DNA of 51,322 bases from Lachnoanaerobaculum saburreum DSM 3986. Lineage in GTDB: Bacteria; Bacillota; Clostridia; Lachnospirales; Lachnospiraceae. The translations under genes were made by a program, and so were the position numbers. Below are positions 7,865 to 17,541 of this stretch, one piece after another. The stretch is from NCBI RefSeq assembly GCF_000185385.1, contig NZ_GL622296.1:1150435-1201756 (forward strand), given 5' to 3'. The number at the start of each line of letters is the position of its first letter. Within the stretch, counting starts at the first letter, position 1. The notes under the pieces were generated by a model. That model was given only the letters and a program-made list of their open reading frames with translations, was not told where the DNA came from and did not search any database.

Positions 7865-8772
7865 CTTTAACACAACTAAAATATGCTATAGAGGTGGCAA
7901 ATGCCGGTTCTATAAATAAAGCGGCAGGTAATCTGTTTATCACACAGCCCAGCCTCTCATCGGCTATCGCTGAACTTGAGGCTGAGATTGGGATAAAACT
8001 TTTTTCAAGGAATAACAGAGGTATATTTTTGACACCTGAAGGAAGTGAGTTTGTAGGATATGCCAGACAGGTGGTGGAGCAGTTTGATCTGATAGAAGCA
8101 AAGTATATTTCAAATCCGAGCTTAAAAAAGAAGTTCAGTGTGTCAATGCAGCATTATACATTTGCAGTCAGTGCCTTTGTAAATCTTGTAAAGCAATTCG
8201 GAATGGATGAATATGAGTTTGCAGTGAATGAGACAAAGACCTATGACGTTATCAATGATGTTAAGACCTTTAAAAGTGAGATCGGTATACTGTATATAAA
8301 TGATTTTAATAAGAATATCTTGACTAAACTTTTTAAGGATTCAAATCTTATATTCACACCGCTGATGGAATGCAGTATTTATGTGTATTTGTACAAAAAT
8401 CATCCATTGGCAGGACATGATAAAATAAAGATGGATGAGCTTATGGACTATCCCTGTCTGTCATTTGAACAGGGAGAGTACAATTCTTTTTATTTTGCTG
8501 AGGAAGTACTTTCCACATATGAGTATCATAAGCTGATAAAGGCAAATGACAGAGCTACATTATTAAATTTGATGGTCGGTCTGAACGGGTATACACTTTG
8601 TTGCGGTATAATCTGTGAGGAGTTAAACGGTGAGGAGTATAAAGCTGTCAAGCTTGATTCGGATGAGAGAATGACAATAGGTTATATTATAAGGAAGGAT
8701 ATTTCTGTCAGTGAGCTTGGAAAAAAGTATTTGGAAGAAGTAGCAAAATTTAACGATAAGATTTTAGAATAG
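7861..8772 (+). CDS. LysR-family transcriptional regulator
   Basis: Residues 1-60 form the winged helix-turn-helix typical of LysR proteins (NKAAGNLFITQPSLSSAIAE, then KLFSRNNRGIFLTPEG). Residues 90-300 form the periplasmic-binding-protein-like effector domain. At 303 residues it has the usual family length. ATG 7861 overlaps the preceding stop codon. LysR proteins usually bind a small metabolite and regulate neighbouring genes. Here the regulator sits inside its likely operon instead of being divergent, which is less common. Candidate targets are the SGNH hydrolase and proC; this is inference. Confidence 0.9.
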   Translation: MTLTQLKYAIEVANAGSINKAAGNLFITQPSLSSAIAELEAEIGIKLFSRNNRGIFLTPEGSEFVGYARQVVEQFDLIEAKYISNPSLKKKFSVSMQHYTFAVSAFVNLVKQFGMDEYEFAVNETKTYDVINDVKTFKSEIGILYINDFNKNILTKLFKDSNLIFTPLMECSIYVYLYKNHPLAGHDKIKMDELMDYPCLSFEQGEYNSFYFAEEVLSTYEYHKLIKANDRATLLNLMVGLNGYTLCCGIICEELNGEEYKAVKLDSDERMTIGYIIRKDISVSELGKKYLEEVAKFNDKILE

Positions 8773-8781
8773 GAGAAAGAT

Positions 8782-9561
8782 ATGAGACTGGGTGTGATAG
8801 GTTTCGGAAATATGGGTGCGGCTATTGCAAAAGGTATTGTAGAAAAAAAGGCAATGGATATCAATGATATCGGTATTTTCGATATATATACCAAATCAAG
8901 GGAAAAGGCAAGAGAGTATGGATTTAAAGTATATAGTGATGAAATAGACTTGACAGAACATTTTGATAAAATACTTGTGGCAGTTAAGCCGATTCATGCA
9001 AAAGCACTTTTTGAAAAAATTTCAGAACATGTAGACGGAAAGTTGATTATGTCAATAGTTGCAGGACTTGAAAGTGCTGATATTAAGTCATATATAGGTG
9101 AACAAAGAGTGCTTAGAATCATGCCGAATACACCGGCGCTGGTCGGTGAAGGCGTATTTGCACTTGACAGTGAAAGCAATGCAACAGAAGAAGAAAAAGA
9201 GGAGATAGAAAGGATTTTTACTGCAATAGGTCTTGTGGAATGGGTTGAAGAGAGACTTTTCCCTGTAGTCACAGGACTGTCAGGTGGCGGACCTGCATAT
9301 GTAGCTATGTTTATAGAGGCATTGGCGGATGCGGGAGTACTTTATGGATTAAAGAGAGATGTAGCAATTAAGATAGCTGCAAAGACTGTGCTTGGAAGTG
9401 CAACACAGATTCTTGAAACAAATATTCATCCTGCCAGCTTAAAGGATATGGTGTGTTCACCTTCAGGTACCACTATAGAAGGGGTAAGGACATTGGAAGA
9501 GCATAGCTTTAGAGCCGGTGTAATAGAAGCTGTATCTAAAGCTACGTTAAAAAGTCAATGA
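8782..9561 (+). CDS. proC: Pyrroline-5-carboxylate reductase
   Basis: ProC reduces 1-pyrroline-5-carboxylate to proline with NAD(P)H in the cytoplasm, the last step of proline synthesis. The 259-residue protein begins with the Rossmann motif GFGNMGAAIAKGI and contains MPNTPALVGEG and the C-terminal signature SGGGPAYVAMFIEALADAG. Length matches the family. AGGAG (8772-8776) supports the ATG. It lies nine bases after the LysR gene and probably shares its transcript. The glutamate kinase and semialdehyde dehydrogenase genes are not in the window. Confidence 0.95.
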   Translation: MRLGVIGFGNMGAAIAKGIVEKKAMDINDIGIFDIYTKSREKAREYGFKVYSDEIDLTEHFDKILVAVKPIHAKALFEKISEHVDGKLIMSIVAGLESADIKSYIGEQRVLRIMPNTPALVGEGVFALDSESNATEEEKEEIERIFTAIGLVEWVEERLFPVVTGLSGGGPAYVAMFIEALADAGVLYGLKRDVAIKIAAKTVLGSATQILETNIHPASLKDMVCSPSGTTIEGVRTLEEHSFRAGVIEAVSKATLKSQ

Positions 9562-9571
9562 AAAAAGTTAA

Positions 9572-9604
9572 CAAAATAAAAAAGGTCAGCCAAAAGGCTG
9601 ACCT
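9572..9604 (-). terminator. Intrinsic terminator of the repeat lipoprotein gene
   Basis: A perfect 9-bp stem (9583-9591 with 9596-9604, loop of four bases) is followed on the minus strand by a T-rich run. On the plus strand no T-run follows, so it serves the minus-strand gene. It sits just beyond the proC stop codon. Confidence 0.8.
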
Positions 9605-9619
9605 AAGGGTGATTATACA

Positions 9620-9901
9620 TTATTTAGCAGTTGTAGATTCTACAGTTGTTTCAGCACCCGACTCACTTGAAGACTCGTTTGCAGATTTGTCTTTTGCAGA
9701 CTCAACAGCACTTGAAGCTTCCTTAGCGGCAGATTCAGCCGCACTTGAAATCTCTTTACCGGCAGACTCGGCAGCACTTGAGGCTTCCTTACCAGCAGAC
9801 TCAACAGCACTTGAAGCATCAGCCTTAGGTGCACTTGAACCACAACCTGTGAAAGCAAGCATAGCTACAGCAGCAACAGCAAATAATTTAAATTTTAACA
9901 T
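9620..9901 (-). CDS. Small lipoprotein with four 11-residue helical repeats
   Basis: The 93-residue product starts MLKFKLFAVAAVAMLAFTGC, a lipoprotein signal with the lipidated cysteine at residue 20. After a short linker come four tandem 11-residue units (residues 29-72) of the form ASSAxESAGKE, then a Ser/Glu/Thr-rich tail. The spacing of Ala, Glu and Lys predicts an amphipathic right-handed or 11/3 helix, as seen in 11-mer repeat proteins such as LEA proteins; the comparison is by pattern only. The start at 9901 is chosen over 9925 because AGGGAGG stands seven bases before it. It has its own promoter and terminator. The function is unknown; it would be anchored on the outer face of the membrane. 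Confidence 0.8.
   Translation of the reverse strand: MLKFKLFAVAAVAMLAFTGCGSSAPKADASSAVESAGKEASSAAESAGKEISSAAESAAKEASSAVESAKDKSANESSSESGAETTVESTTAK
9686..9817 (-). repeat. Four tandem 33-bp coding repeats
   Basis: Four in-frame copies of 33 bp encode the ASSA(V/A)ESA(G/A)KE units of the lipoprotein. The first three units are near identical and the last diverges (AKDK). Such arrays can change copy number without shifting frame. Confidence 0.85.
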
Positions 9902-9951
9902 TTTAATACCTCCCTTAATAGACACTAACCTATGTCCCTTAACAAAAACCG

Positions 9952-9980
9952 ATTTTATACCTGTTTTTCAAAAATGTCAA
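9952..9980 (-). promoter_or_regulatory. Sigma-A type promoter of the repeat lipoprotein gene
   Basis: On the minus strand TTGACA (9980-9975) is followed after 17 bases by TAAAAT (9957-9952). The transcript would start about 45 bases before the ATG at 9901. Confidence 0.75.
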
Positions 9981-10158
9981 ATATAATTAGGCTTTATATC
10001 TAAAAAAAAGGAAAAAAGTTTCGAAATAATAAATTAATATTAGATAACATTTTTTTAAGATTATATTTTAACGTTCTGATATGATATAAAGTATCGGTTC
10101 GGTATATTATTGTGAGGTATTTCTATATTGTAAAATATATAGTAAAGATTGGAGTACT

Positions 10159-11316
10159 ATGATTAGATTTGAAAAGATAGATGAAAATACAAAGAATTTA
10201 GAAGAAATAAAACAGTTATATTGGGATGCATTTCCTTTTGAAGAGAGAATTCCTTTTTATATTATGGTATTGGTGGGAAATGACAGAGGTGTAGAGTTTT
10301 TGTCTGTTTATGATGATGATATATGGCTTGGATTTATTCACACTTTGGTAGGTGAGAAGTTGTCATATATTTTTTATTTTGCTATAGACGGCAGACTTAG
10401 GCGGAGCGGATATGGAAGTAAGATACTTCGTGAGTACAAAAAAATGCACCCACGACTTTCGCTTGCTATTGAACCTGTAGAAGAGGGGAGTGGCAATATA
10501 AAGCAGAGAAAGAAGCGACTTGAGTTTTACAATAAAAACGGATTTGAAACTTTAGATACCAGAGTTGTGGAGATGGGAGTTGAATTTGAGCTTATGGGTG
10601 CAAAAGGTATGGAAATCAAAGAGAGTGATTACAAATCATTGGTAAAGAAATTTTTTGATTCTTTTGACAGGGATAAGAGAGTTATGTCTGTAAAAGAGAT
10701 GAGAGATGCCGACAGCTATACCATTAAAAATTTTATGGACAGTAAAGAGCTTATGTACAGAGCAGGTGAAGCTATATTTTATGTAGCGGACTGGAATATA
10801 GGGGATAAGGTACTTATACTTGCAGGTAGCGGAAACAATGCGGGAGACGGATATGTGGTAGCTGATTTACTGGATATAGAAGGAATAGATGTAGAAATAC
10901 TGCTGATAAAGGATAAATTCTCAGAAGACGGAAAGTATTATTTTAATATATGTAATCAAAAAGGAATAAAGTATTCTGTATTGGATGACGGTACGGATTA
11001 TAATACATTGCTTAAAAAATTTAATTCATACGACTATATATTGGACTGCATATACGGCACAGGTTTTGTGGGAGAGGTGAGAGAGCCTGTTTATTCTGTT
11101 ATAAAGGCTGTAAACAATTCAAAAGCAATTGTAGTCAGTGCGGATATAAATTCAGGTATGAATGGAGATACAGGAGAGTCAAATATATGTATAAACTCGG
11201 ATCTGACAGTAAGTATAGGTTTTTTAAAAAAGGGACTTATAACGGATGAGGCAAAAAAACATATAGGTAAGCTTGTAAATATGTATATAGGGATTGTGGC
11301 AAAAGAGGAAAGTTAA
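10159..11316 (+). CDS. GNAT acetyltransferase-like domain fused to NAD(P)H-hydrate epimerase (YjeF_N)
   Basis: Residues 1-150 look like a GNAT N-acyltransferase: a beta strand IFYFAIDGRLRRSGYG with the acetyl-CoA loop near 79-87, then RLEFYNKNGFE, a typical last helix and strand. From residue 176 to the end is a YjeF_N domain with GSGNNAGDGYVVADLL, DCIYGTGF and SADINSGMNGDTG. YjeF_N enzymes epimerise damaged hydrated NAD(P)H for repair; the partner dehydratase domain (YjeF_C), often fused in bacteria, is absent. The proline of the usual DIPSG is Asn here. GGAG (10150-10153) supports the ATG at 10159, and TGATATAAA at 10082-10090 is a weak possible promoter. No terminator is seen before ftsK. 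The GNAT call is moderate, the epimerase call strong. Confidence 0.85.
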   Translation: MIRFEKIDENTKNLEEIKQLYWDAFPFEERIPFYIMVLVGNDRGVEFLSVYDDDIWLGFIHTLVGEKLSYIFYFAIDGRLRRSGYGSKILREYKKMHPRLSLAIEPVEEGSGNIKQRKKRLEFYNKNGFETLDTRVVEMGVEFELMGAKGMEIKESDYKSLVKKFFDSFDRDKRVMSVKEMRDADSYTIKNFMDSKELMYRAGEAIFYVADWNIGDKVLILAGSGNNAGDGYVVADLLDIEGIDVEILLIKDKFSEDGKYYFNICNQKGIKYSVLDDGTDYNTLLKKFNSYDYILDCIYGTGFVGEVREPVYSVIKAVNNSKAIVVSADINSGMNGDTGESNICINSDLTVSIGFLKKGLITDEAKKHIGKLVNMYIGIVAKEES

Positions 11317-11362
11317 CATGTAGCCCGGAAAATCAATATGTGTTAGAATATTTTCAGCTATA

Positions 11363-11391
11363 TTGCAAATAATACCTATATTAGGTATACT
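11363..11391 (+). promoter_or_regulatory. Promoter of the ftsK-to-thiN gene series, with a dyad in the spacer
   Basis: TTGCAA (11363-11368), a 17-base spacer and TATACT (11386-11391) form a strong sigma-A type promoter. Within it, ATACCTA-TAT-TAGGTAT (11372-11388) is a perfect 7-bp inverted repeat that covers the spacer and enters the -10 box. This is where a repressor would block polymerase. Confidence 0.7.
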
Positions 11392-11424
11392 TTAGGGTAG
11401 ACTTTATGGAAGTGGGGAATTGAT

Positions 11425-14349
11425 GTGGCAGGTCGAAAACAAGAAACCAAAAAAACTAAAAACAGCAGCAGTACAGATAGAGTGAGTAAAAAGACAGAGA
11501 ACAATGAGCAACTGGAGTTTCTGAATTCGGAAATTTTGATGATTGCCTTGTTCGTTATGTCCCTGGTTCTTTTTTTGAGTCATTTTGGACTTATGGGAGT
11601 AGTGGGAAAGTTTTTCAGATCATTACAGATGGGGTTATTCGGCATACTTGGATATGCGGTACCGATGTTTGTATTTATAGGCGGAGCTTTTCTTCTGTCC
11701 AATGTAGGTTCAAGTGTCGCAAAAATAAAATTTATCGGAGTGGTGTTGGCGGTTTTGGCAGTGGACACACTTATATCACTGATAGGAATCCCAAGTCTAA
11801 AGGCAGTAAGCCTTTTAAAATTTTATACTGAGGGGTGGTATGGCGGTCTTATAGGAGGAAGTCTGGGACTTATTATCTCATCTGTATTGGGTAAGATTGG
11901 GGCAATTATATTTTTTATTGCAGTTTTTATCATAGCCATTGTAATACTTACAGGTAAGTCATTCATATCTATGGTAAAGACAGGCGGTAAGATGACCATA
12001 TCAAGGGCAAAGAGTGATATGGCAAGAGTGATGGAACAAAGGAAACAAAGACGGGAGACAGAGTATGGTGACGGATACTATGACGATTTTGATAACTTTG
12101 TAGAGCTGGATATTGACAATAAAAAAGACGGATATGTAGATGAACTTTCAGGTTATAACAAGAGACAAAACAGAGGGAATATAAATCTTGGTGCCATAGA
12201 CTTTTCAAAGAGAAAGGTAAAGCATACTGTAAGTTTGCCTCCTACAGGTGCCGGTGAAAAAAAAAGTGAACCGATGGTTGGACTCTTTGACAGTAAGAAC
12301 AATGAGGATTTTAAAAGAACAGAGGCTGATGAGGGTGTAATAGATACCAATTTTTTGGCTGATGATAAAGATATGGAGGAGCCTACAGATTCTATAATAA
12401 TGAATAAGAGGGCGGACAACTTCTATGGAAATATAAATAGAGGGGATGTAGATTCAAGGCTTGAAAATGATATAGATGAGGAAACTTTAAGAAGAGCTAA
12501 TGAGATACTGGCAAGAAAAGATGAGATAGATATTTATGAACAACCGTTTTCTACTGTCAGGATCACAGAGGAAGGATCACATGACGACTTCAGCTATATA
12601 GATGATGATACTCCGGTTGGAGTATCAAATCAAATGAACAGCGATGATATTGAGTTTAGAAAAGAATACGGTAATGAAACCGGATATAATGAGCAAGACA
12701 GTAACACCGATAAGAAATCAGGCAGAGATGATGCTTTATTAAGCAGTGCTGGTGAAAAAACTCTGGTCACTGCAAGCGGCAAGGTTATATTTTCAGATAC
12801 TTCGGCAGTGCAAAAGAAGTTTGAAGAGCAAAGAGCGGATTCACAAAAGGGCAGGATAAAAACTGAAATTGAAAATAAAAAAACTGTAAAAAGACCGTAT
12901 GTCTGCCCCGGAACGTATCTGTTAAAGAAAAGTAATAATGCAAATCAGATATTGTCGGACAGTGAATACAGACAGACCGCTATCACATTGCAGGAGACTT
13001 TGGCAAGCTTTGATGTAAATGTAACTGTAGAGAATATCAGTGTCGGACCGTCCGTTACACTTTATGAGCTTAAACCTGATCAGGGTGTAAAGGTGTCCAA
13101 GGTATTATCGCTTGCAAATGATATTAAACTCGCGCTGGCAGCCAGTGATATAAGAATAGAGGCACCTATTCCTGGAAAATCCGCTATAGGTATAGAGGTT
13201 CCGAATAAGCAAAAGCAGACAGTATTTTTACGTGATTTGTTTGAAAGCAGGGCCTTTAGAAACGGTGGGGAGAGTATAGGCTTTGCGGTAGGTAAGGATA
13301 TTTCAGGTAAAGTTATTGTCTCAGATATTGCAAAGATGCCGCATGTACTTATTGCAGGTGCTACAGGTTCAGGTAAGTCGGTATGTATCAATACATTGAT
13401 AATGAGTATTATATATAAGTACTCACCTGATGATGTGAAGCTTATTATGGTGGATCCGAAGGTGGTGGAGCTTTCAGTGTACAACGGTATACCGCATTTG
13501 CTTATTCCTGTAGTGACTGAGCCGAAAAAGGCGGCTTCGGCACTGAACTGGGCAGTTGCGGAGATGGGTGAAAGATATAAGAAGTTTGCGGCTACAGGGG
13601 TAAGAGATCTTACAGCTTATAATAAGAGAATAGAAGATGCAAAAAGAAGAGGTAATATTGAGGGGCTTCCTAAGAAGTTGCCCAAGATTGTTATAATTGT
13701 TGACGAGTTGGCGGATCTTATGATGGTTGCAAATGCCGAGGTGGAAGATGCTATAGTCAGACTGGCTCAACTTGCAAGAGCCTGTGGAATACATCTGGTT
13801 ATTGCCACACAAAGACCAAGTGTCAATGTTATTACAGGAATAATAAAGGCAAATATTCCTTCAAGAATTGCATTTGCAGTATCATCCGGTATAGACTCAA
13901 GAACTATACTTGACAGCAATGGTGCTGAAAAGCTTCTTGGAAAGGGTGATATGCTGTTTGCACCATACGGTTCACCAAATCCTATCAGAGTACAGGGTGC
14001 TTTTGTATCTGATGAGGAAGTATCTGCTGTGGTGGATTTTATTAAGAATCAAAATATGCAGGCGGGTTATGATGAAAATACAATAAGGCATATAGAAGAG
14101 AGTGAAAAGATTGCCGACGGCACAAGTGATACGGCGGACAGAGATGAACTGTTTGAGGCGGCCGGCAGATATATTATAGAAAAAGACAGAGCTTCAATAG
14201 GCAATCTTCAAAGAAATTTTAAGATTGGCTTTAACAGGGCTGCAAGAATCATGGATCAGCTTGCGGATGCAGGGGTGGTAGGTGATGAAGCAGGCACAAA
14301 GAGGAGAGAAATACTGATGAGTATGGATGAGTTTTTGAATGTATTATAG
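11425..14349 (+). CDS. ftsK: FtsK/SpoIIIE DNA translocase
   Basis: FtsK/SpoIIIE proteins are septum-located hexameric motors that pump chromosomal DNA during division or sporulation. The 974-residue protein has four or five N-terminal membrane helices (about residues 30-175), a charged linker of about 300 residues, and the motor with Walker [10 protein letters not shown] near 643-651 and Walker [12 protein letters not shown] near 756-766. A C-terminal gamma winged helix ([20 protein letters not shown] onward) reads directional DNA sequences. GTG at 11425 has GTGGGG six bases upstream and no better ATG exists in frame. The linker is long and acidic. It opens the large plus-strand series ending near 31.7 kb. 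Confidence 0.93.
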   Translation: MAGRKQETKKTKNSSSTDRVSKKTENNEQLEFLNSEILMIALFVMSLVLFLSHFGLMGVVGKFFRSLQMGLFGILGYAVPMFVFIGGAFLLSNVGSSVAKIKFIGVVLAVLAVDTLISLIGIPSLKAVSLLKFYTEGWYGGLIGGSLGLIISSVLGKIGAIIFFIAVFIIAIVILTGKSFISMVKTGGKMTISRAKSDMARVMEQRKQRRETEYGDGYYDDFDNFVELDIDNKKDGYVDELSGYNKRQNRGNINLGAIDFSKRKVKHTVSLPPTGAGEKKSEPMVGLFDSKNNEDFKRTEADEGVIDTNFLADDKDMEEPTDSIIMNKRADNFYGNINRGDVDSRLENDIDEETLRRANEILARKDEIDIYEQPFSTVRITEEGSHDDFSYIDDDTPVGVSNQMNSDDIEFRKEYGNETGYNEQDSNTDKKSGRDDALLSSAGEKTLVTASGKVIFSDTSAVQKKFEEQRADSQKGRIKTEIENKKTVKRPYVCPGTYLLKKSNNANQILSDSEYRQTAITLQETLASFDVNVTVENISVGPSVTLYELKPDQGVKVSKVLSLANDIKLALAASDIRIEAPIPGKSAIGIEVPNKQKQTVFLRDLFESRAFRNGGESIGFAVGKDISGKVIVSDIAKMPHVLIAGATGSGKSVCINTLIMSIIYKYSPDDVKLIMVDPKVVELSVYNGIPHLLIPVVTEPKKAASALNWAVAEMGERYKKFAATGVRDLTAYNKRIEDAKRRGNIEGLPKKLPKIVIIVDELADLMMVANAEVEDAIVRLAQLARACGIHLVIATQRPSVNVITGIIKANIPSRIAFAVSSGIDSRTILDSNGAEKLLGKGDMLFAPYGSPNPIRVQGAFVSDEEVSAVVDFIKNQNMQAGYDENTIRHIEESEKIADGTSDTADRDELFEAAGRYIIEKDRASIGNLQRNFKIGFNRAARIMDQLADAGVVGDEAGTKRREILMSMDEFLNVL

Positions 14350-14362
14350 ATTTGGAGAATGT

Positions 14363-16033
14363 ATGTTTAGCGATATTGAAATTGCAAGAAGTGTTAAGAT
14401 GAAAAATATTGCAGATGTTGCAAGTGATTATGGAATAGCTGAAGATGATCTGGAAATGTACGGCAAGTACAAGGCAAAGCTTAGTGAAGAGTTTTTAAAG
14501 TCTCGTAAAGGAATAAAAAGCGGAAAGCTTGTACTGGTTACAGCCATCAATCCTACACCTGCGGGAGAGGGCAAGACCACTACACTTGTAGGACTTGGTC
14601 AGGCATTTAAAAAGATGGGTAAAAAGGCGGTAACAGCACTTAGAGAACCGTCTTTAGGCCCTTGCTTCGGTATAAAGGGAGGTGCCGCAGGCGGAGGACT
14701 TTCACAGGTAGTACCTATGGATGAGTTAAATCTTCACTTTACGGGAGATTTTCATGCTGTCACATCCGCCAATAATCTTTTGGCGGCAATGCTTGACAAT
14801 CATATTCAGCAAGGTAATGCACTTTCAATAGATACCAATGCAATTATTCACAAAAGATGTATTGATATGAATGACAGAGTGCTTAGAAATATAGTAGTGG
14901 GTATCGGCGGCAAGACTGACGGTGTGGTAAGAGAAGATCACTTTGTGATATCGGTGGCTTCCGAAATAATGGCAATACTTTGTCTGGCTGATGATATGGA
15001 TGATTTGAAAGAAAGACTTTCAAACATTATAGTTGCTTATAACTTTAAAGGTGAGCCGGTGTTTGCAAGAGATATTAAGGCGGTAGGAGCTATGGCGGCA
15101 CTGTTAAAGGATGCAATCAAGCCGAATATTGTGCAGACGCTTGAACATTCACTTGCATTGGTACATGGCGGGCCTTTTGCAAATATTGCACATGGATGCA
15201 ACTCGGTCAGAGCAACTAAGATTGCCATGGGTATGGGTGATATTGCACTTACTGAGGCAGGTTTCGGTGCCGACCTCGGAGCGGAAAAATTCTTTGATAT
15301 AAAGTGCAGGAAAGCAGGGATAGCACCTGATTGTGTAGTGCTTGTGGCTACTGTAAGAGCCTTAAAGTACAATGGAGGTATTGCAAAGGACGAGCTTTCA
15401 AAAGAAAATCTTGAAGCACTTAAAAAAGGAATTGTAAATCTTGAAAAGCATATAGAAAATATCAAGCTTTTTGGTGTACCTGTGGTTGTTACACTAAATC
15501 ACTTTGTGACTGACAGCAAAGCGGAGATTGATTTTATAAGAGAGTTTTGTGAAAGCAGAAAATGTGAGTTTGCAGTTTCAAAGGTATGGGAAGAAGGCGG
15601 AAAGGGCGGAGTCGAACTTGCAAAGAAGATTCTTTATACTCTTGAAAACAAAGAAAGTCATTTTACACCGCTCTATCCTGACGATATGAGCATTGAAGAT
15701 AAGCTCTACACTATTGCAACAAAGATATACGGTGCAAAAAATGTAACATATTCTCCTGCTGCAAAAAAGGCAATTGACAGGGCTAAGGCACTCGGATTTG
15801 GCAATTTGCCCGTGTGTGTGGCAAAAAATCAATATTCACTGTCGGATGATCAAAATAAGCTTGGCAGACCTGAAAACTTTGATATAAATGTAAGAGAGGC
15901 CTATGTAAATGCCGGCGCAGGATTTGTAGTTGCTGTTACAGGCAGTATTATGACTATGCCGGGACTTCCAAAGGTGCCAGCAGCGGAAGCTGTGGATGTG
16001 GATGAAAACGGAAATATAGTAGGACTTTTCTAA
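14363..16033 (+). CDS. fhs: Formate-tetrahydrofolate ligase
   Basis: Fhs makes 10-formyl-tetrahydrofolate from formate, THF and ATP, feeding one-carbon metabolism, purines, fMet-tRNA and, in acetogens, the Wood-Ljungdahl pathway. The protein of 556 residues has the usual length. It shows the ATP-binding loop [12 protein letters not shown] near 63-74, [14 protein letters not shown], and [23 protein letters not shown] at 14363 is preferred to the in-frame ATG at 14339, because GGAG (14354-14357) lies five bases before it and the upstream ATG would overlap ftsK. The formyl group also serves Fmt, encoded 7 kb downstream in the same series. Confidence 0.95.
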   Translation: MFSDIEIARSVKMKNIADVASDYGIAEDDLEMYGKYKAKLSEEFLKSRKGIKSGKLVLVTAINPTPAGEGKTTTLVGLGQAFKKMGKKAVTALREPSLGPCFGIKGGAAGGGLSQVVPMDELNLHFTGDFHAVTSANNLLAAMLDNHIQQGNALSIDTNAIIHKRCIDMNDRVLRNIVVGIGGKTDGVVREDHFVISVASEIMAILCLADDMDDLKERLSNIIVAYNFKGEPVFARDIKAVGAMAALLKDAIKPNIVQTLEHSLALVHGGPFANIAHGCNSVRATKIAMGMGDIALTEAGFGADLGAEKFFDIKCRKAGIAPDCVVLVATVRALKYNGGIAKDELSKENLEALKKGIVNLEKHIENIKLFGVPVVVTLNHFVTDSKAEIDFIREFCESRKCEFAVSKVWEEGGKGGVELAKKILYTLENKESHFTPLYPDDMSIEDKLYTIATKIYGAKNVTYSPAAKKAIDRAKALGFGNLPVCVAKNQYSLSDDQNKLGRPENFDINVREAYVNAGAGFVVAVTGSIMTMPGLPKVPAAEAVDVDENGNIVGLF

Positions 16034-16050
16034 ATGACTTGGGAGAAAAA

Positions 16051-17541
16051 ATGAAACTTATAGAAAATACTGACGGTCTTGATATTGATATAATATCCGG
16101 AAAGTTTGATGATGATTTTTCGGATTTGGTATTCAACACAAAAAATGTGGTTAAGGATTGCCTGTTTGTATGTATTAAGGGTAGAAATTTTGATACACAT
16201 GATGTAATAGATGAGATTGTAAAGCTTGGTGCCAAGGCTGTAGTAGTGGAAAGAAATATAAAAAGAGATGATATCTGTGTTATAAAGGTAGACAGTACCA
16301 GAGCGGCACTTGCAAGACTTTCAGCTGCATATTTTGGTCATCCGGCAAAAAAAATGAAGATAATCGGAATCACAGGAACAAAGGGCAAGACCACATCATC
16401 TTATATGTTAAAAAAACTCTTGGAACAAAACGCCAAGGTCGGACTTATAGGTACAAACGGTATAACCGTCGGTGATATACACAGGAGTACGCTAAATACA
16501 ACACCTGAGTCCTATGAACTGCAAAAGACCTTTAAAGAATGTTTGGATGCGGGTTGTGAATATGTGGTAATGGAAGTATCTTCACAGGCTGTGATGCTAA
16601 AGAGAATTGAAGGAATAAAATTTTATATCGGTATTTTTACAAATATTTCACCTGATCATATCGGACCTGATGAACATAAGGACTTTACAGAGTATCTGAT
16701 GTATAAGTCACTTTTCTTTAAACAATGTGAAAAGACTGTTGTAAATGCTGATGATGAACATTCTGCATATATATTGGAGCAGTCCACATCAGATGAAAAG
16801 TATGAGTTTGGAAAGTGTGGAGATTTTGTTATAAATAATATTAATTATATTTCAAAGAAGGACTTTTTAGGTACAAGTTTTTGTATAAGCTGTTCCAAGA
16901 ATGTAAAAGATAAATACCGGGTAAGTGAGGTCGGTGATATACTTGTAGGAATCCCCGGAGAGTTTAATGTATATAATGCTTTATCCGCACTGAGTGCCGC
17001 AATTATCTGTAGGGTAAAACCTGCGGTATTGCAGACCGCACTAAAGGATATTAAGGTAAACGGCAGAATGGAAGTGGCATATTCGTCACATGATATAAAG
17101 ATAATCATTGACTATGCGCATAATGCAATAAGTACGGAAAGTCTGATAAAAACTCTTCGCAGATATGAGCCGAAAAGACTTGTGGTAGTCTTTGGTTCAG
17201 GTGGAAACAGGTCTAAGGACAGAAGATATTCTATGGGTGAAATCTGTGGAAAGATGGCAGATTTCTCAGTGGTTACGGCAGATAACTCAAGATATGAAAA
17301 GACGGAGGATATCATTGCGGATATTGTTGAGAAATTATCTGAAACAGGTGGAAAGTATATCACTGTTCCGGATAGGAAAGAGGCGATATTTTATGCAATG
17401 GAGAACTCTAAGCCGGGTGATATTATTGCAATAATAGGCAAGGGACATGAGGACTATCAGGAGATAGACGGAGTGAGACATCATTTCCTTGACAGGGAAG
17501 TAGTGGAAGAATGCTTGGAGAAGATGAATGAGAGAAACTAG
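16051..17541 (+). CDS. murE: UDP-N-acetylmuramoyl-tripeptide synthetase MurE
   Basis: MurE adds the third peptide residue to UDP-MurNAc-L-Ala-D-Glu in the cytoplasm. The protein has the Mur ligase order: N-terminal UDP-binding domain, ATP loop GITGTKGKTTS near 106-116, NTTPESYELQ, and the C-terminal domain. The specificity loop reads ADNSRYE (D411-R414) instead of DNPR. The arginine that marks meso-diaminopimelate ligases is kept, so DAP is the likely substrate, but proline is replaced. ATG 16051 follows GGGAG by five bases. The end overlaps murF by 14 bases, giving translational coupling. Confidence 0.93.
   Translation: MKLIENTDGLDIDIISGKFDDDFSDLVFNTKNVVKDCLFVCIKGRNFDTHDVIDEIVKLGAKAVVVERNIKRDDICVIKVDSTRAALARLSAAYFGHPAKKMKIIGITGTKGKTTSSYMLKKLLEQNAKVGLIGTNGITVGDIHRSTLNTTPESYELQKTFKECLDAGCEYVVMEVSSQAVMLKRIEGIKFYIGIFTNISPDHIGPDEHKDFTEYLMYKSLFFKQCEKTVVNADDEHSAYILEQSTSDEKYEFGKCGDFVINNINYISKKDFLGTSFCISCSKNVKDKYRVSEVGDILVGIPGEFNVYNALSALSAAIICRVKPAVLQTALKDIKVNGRMEVAYSSHDIKIIIDYAHNAISTESLIKTLRRYEPKRLVVVFGSGGNRSKDRRYSMGEICGKMADFSVVTADNSRYEKTEDIIADIVEKLSETGGKYITVPDRKEAIFYAMENSKPGDIIAIIGKGHEDYQEIDGVRHHFLDREVVEECLEKMNERN

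Noticed and set aside
9558-9986. Plus-strand open frame across the repeat lipoprotein
   Set aside because: It mirrors the repeats of the minus-strand gene, which has a lipoprotein signal, promoter, ribosome site and terminator.
13080-13484. Minus-strand open frame opposite the ftsK motor domain
   Set aside because: Shadow of the highly conserved motor; no start signals.
14339-14362. Earlier in-frame start for fhs
   Set aside because: It overlaps the ftsK end and has no ribosome site, while ATG 14363 does.
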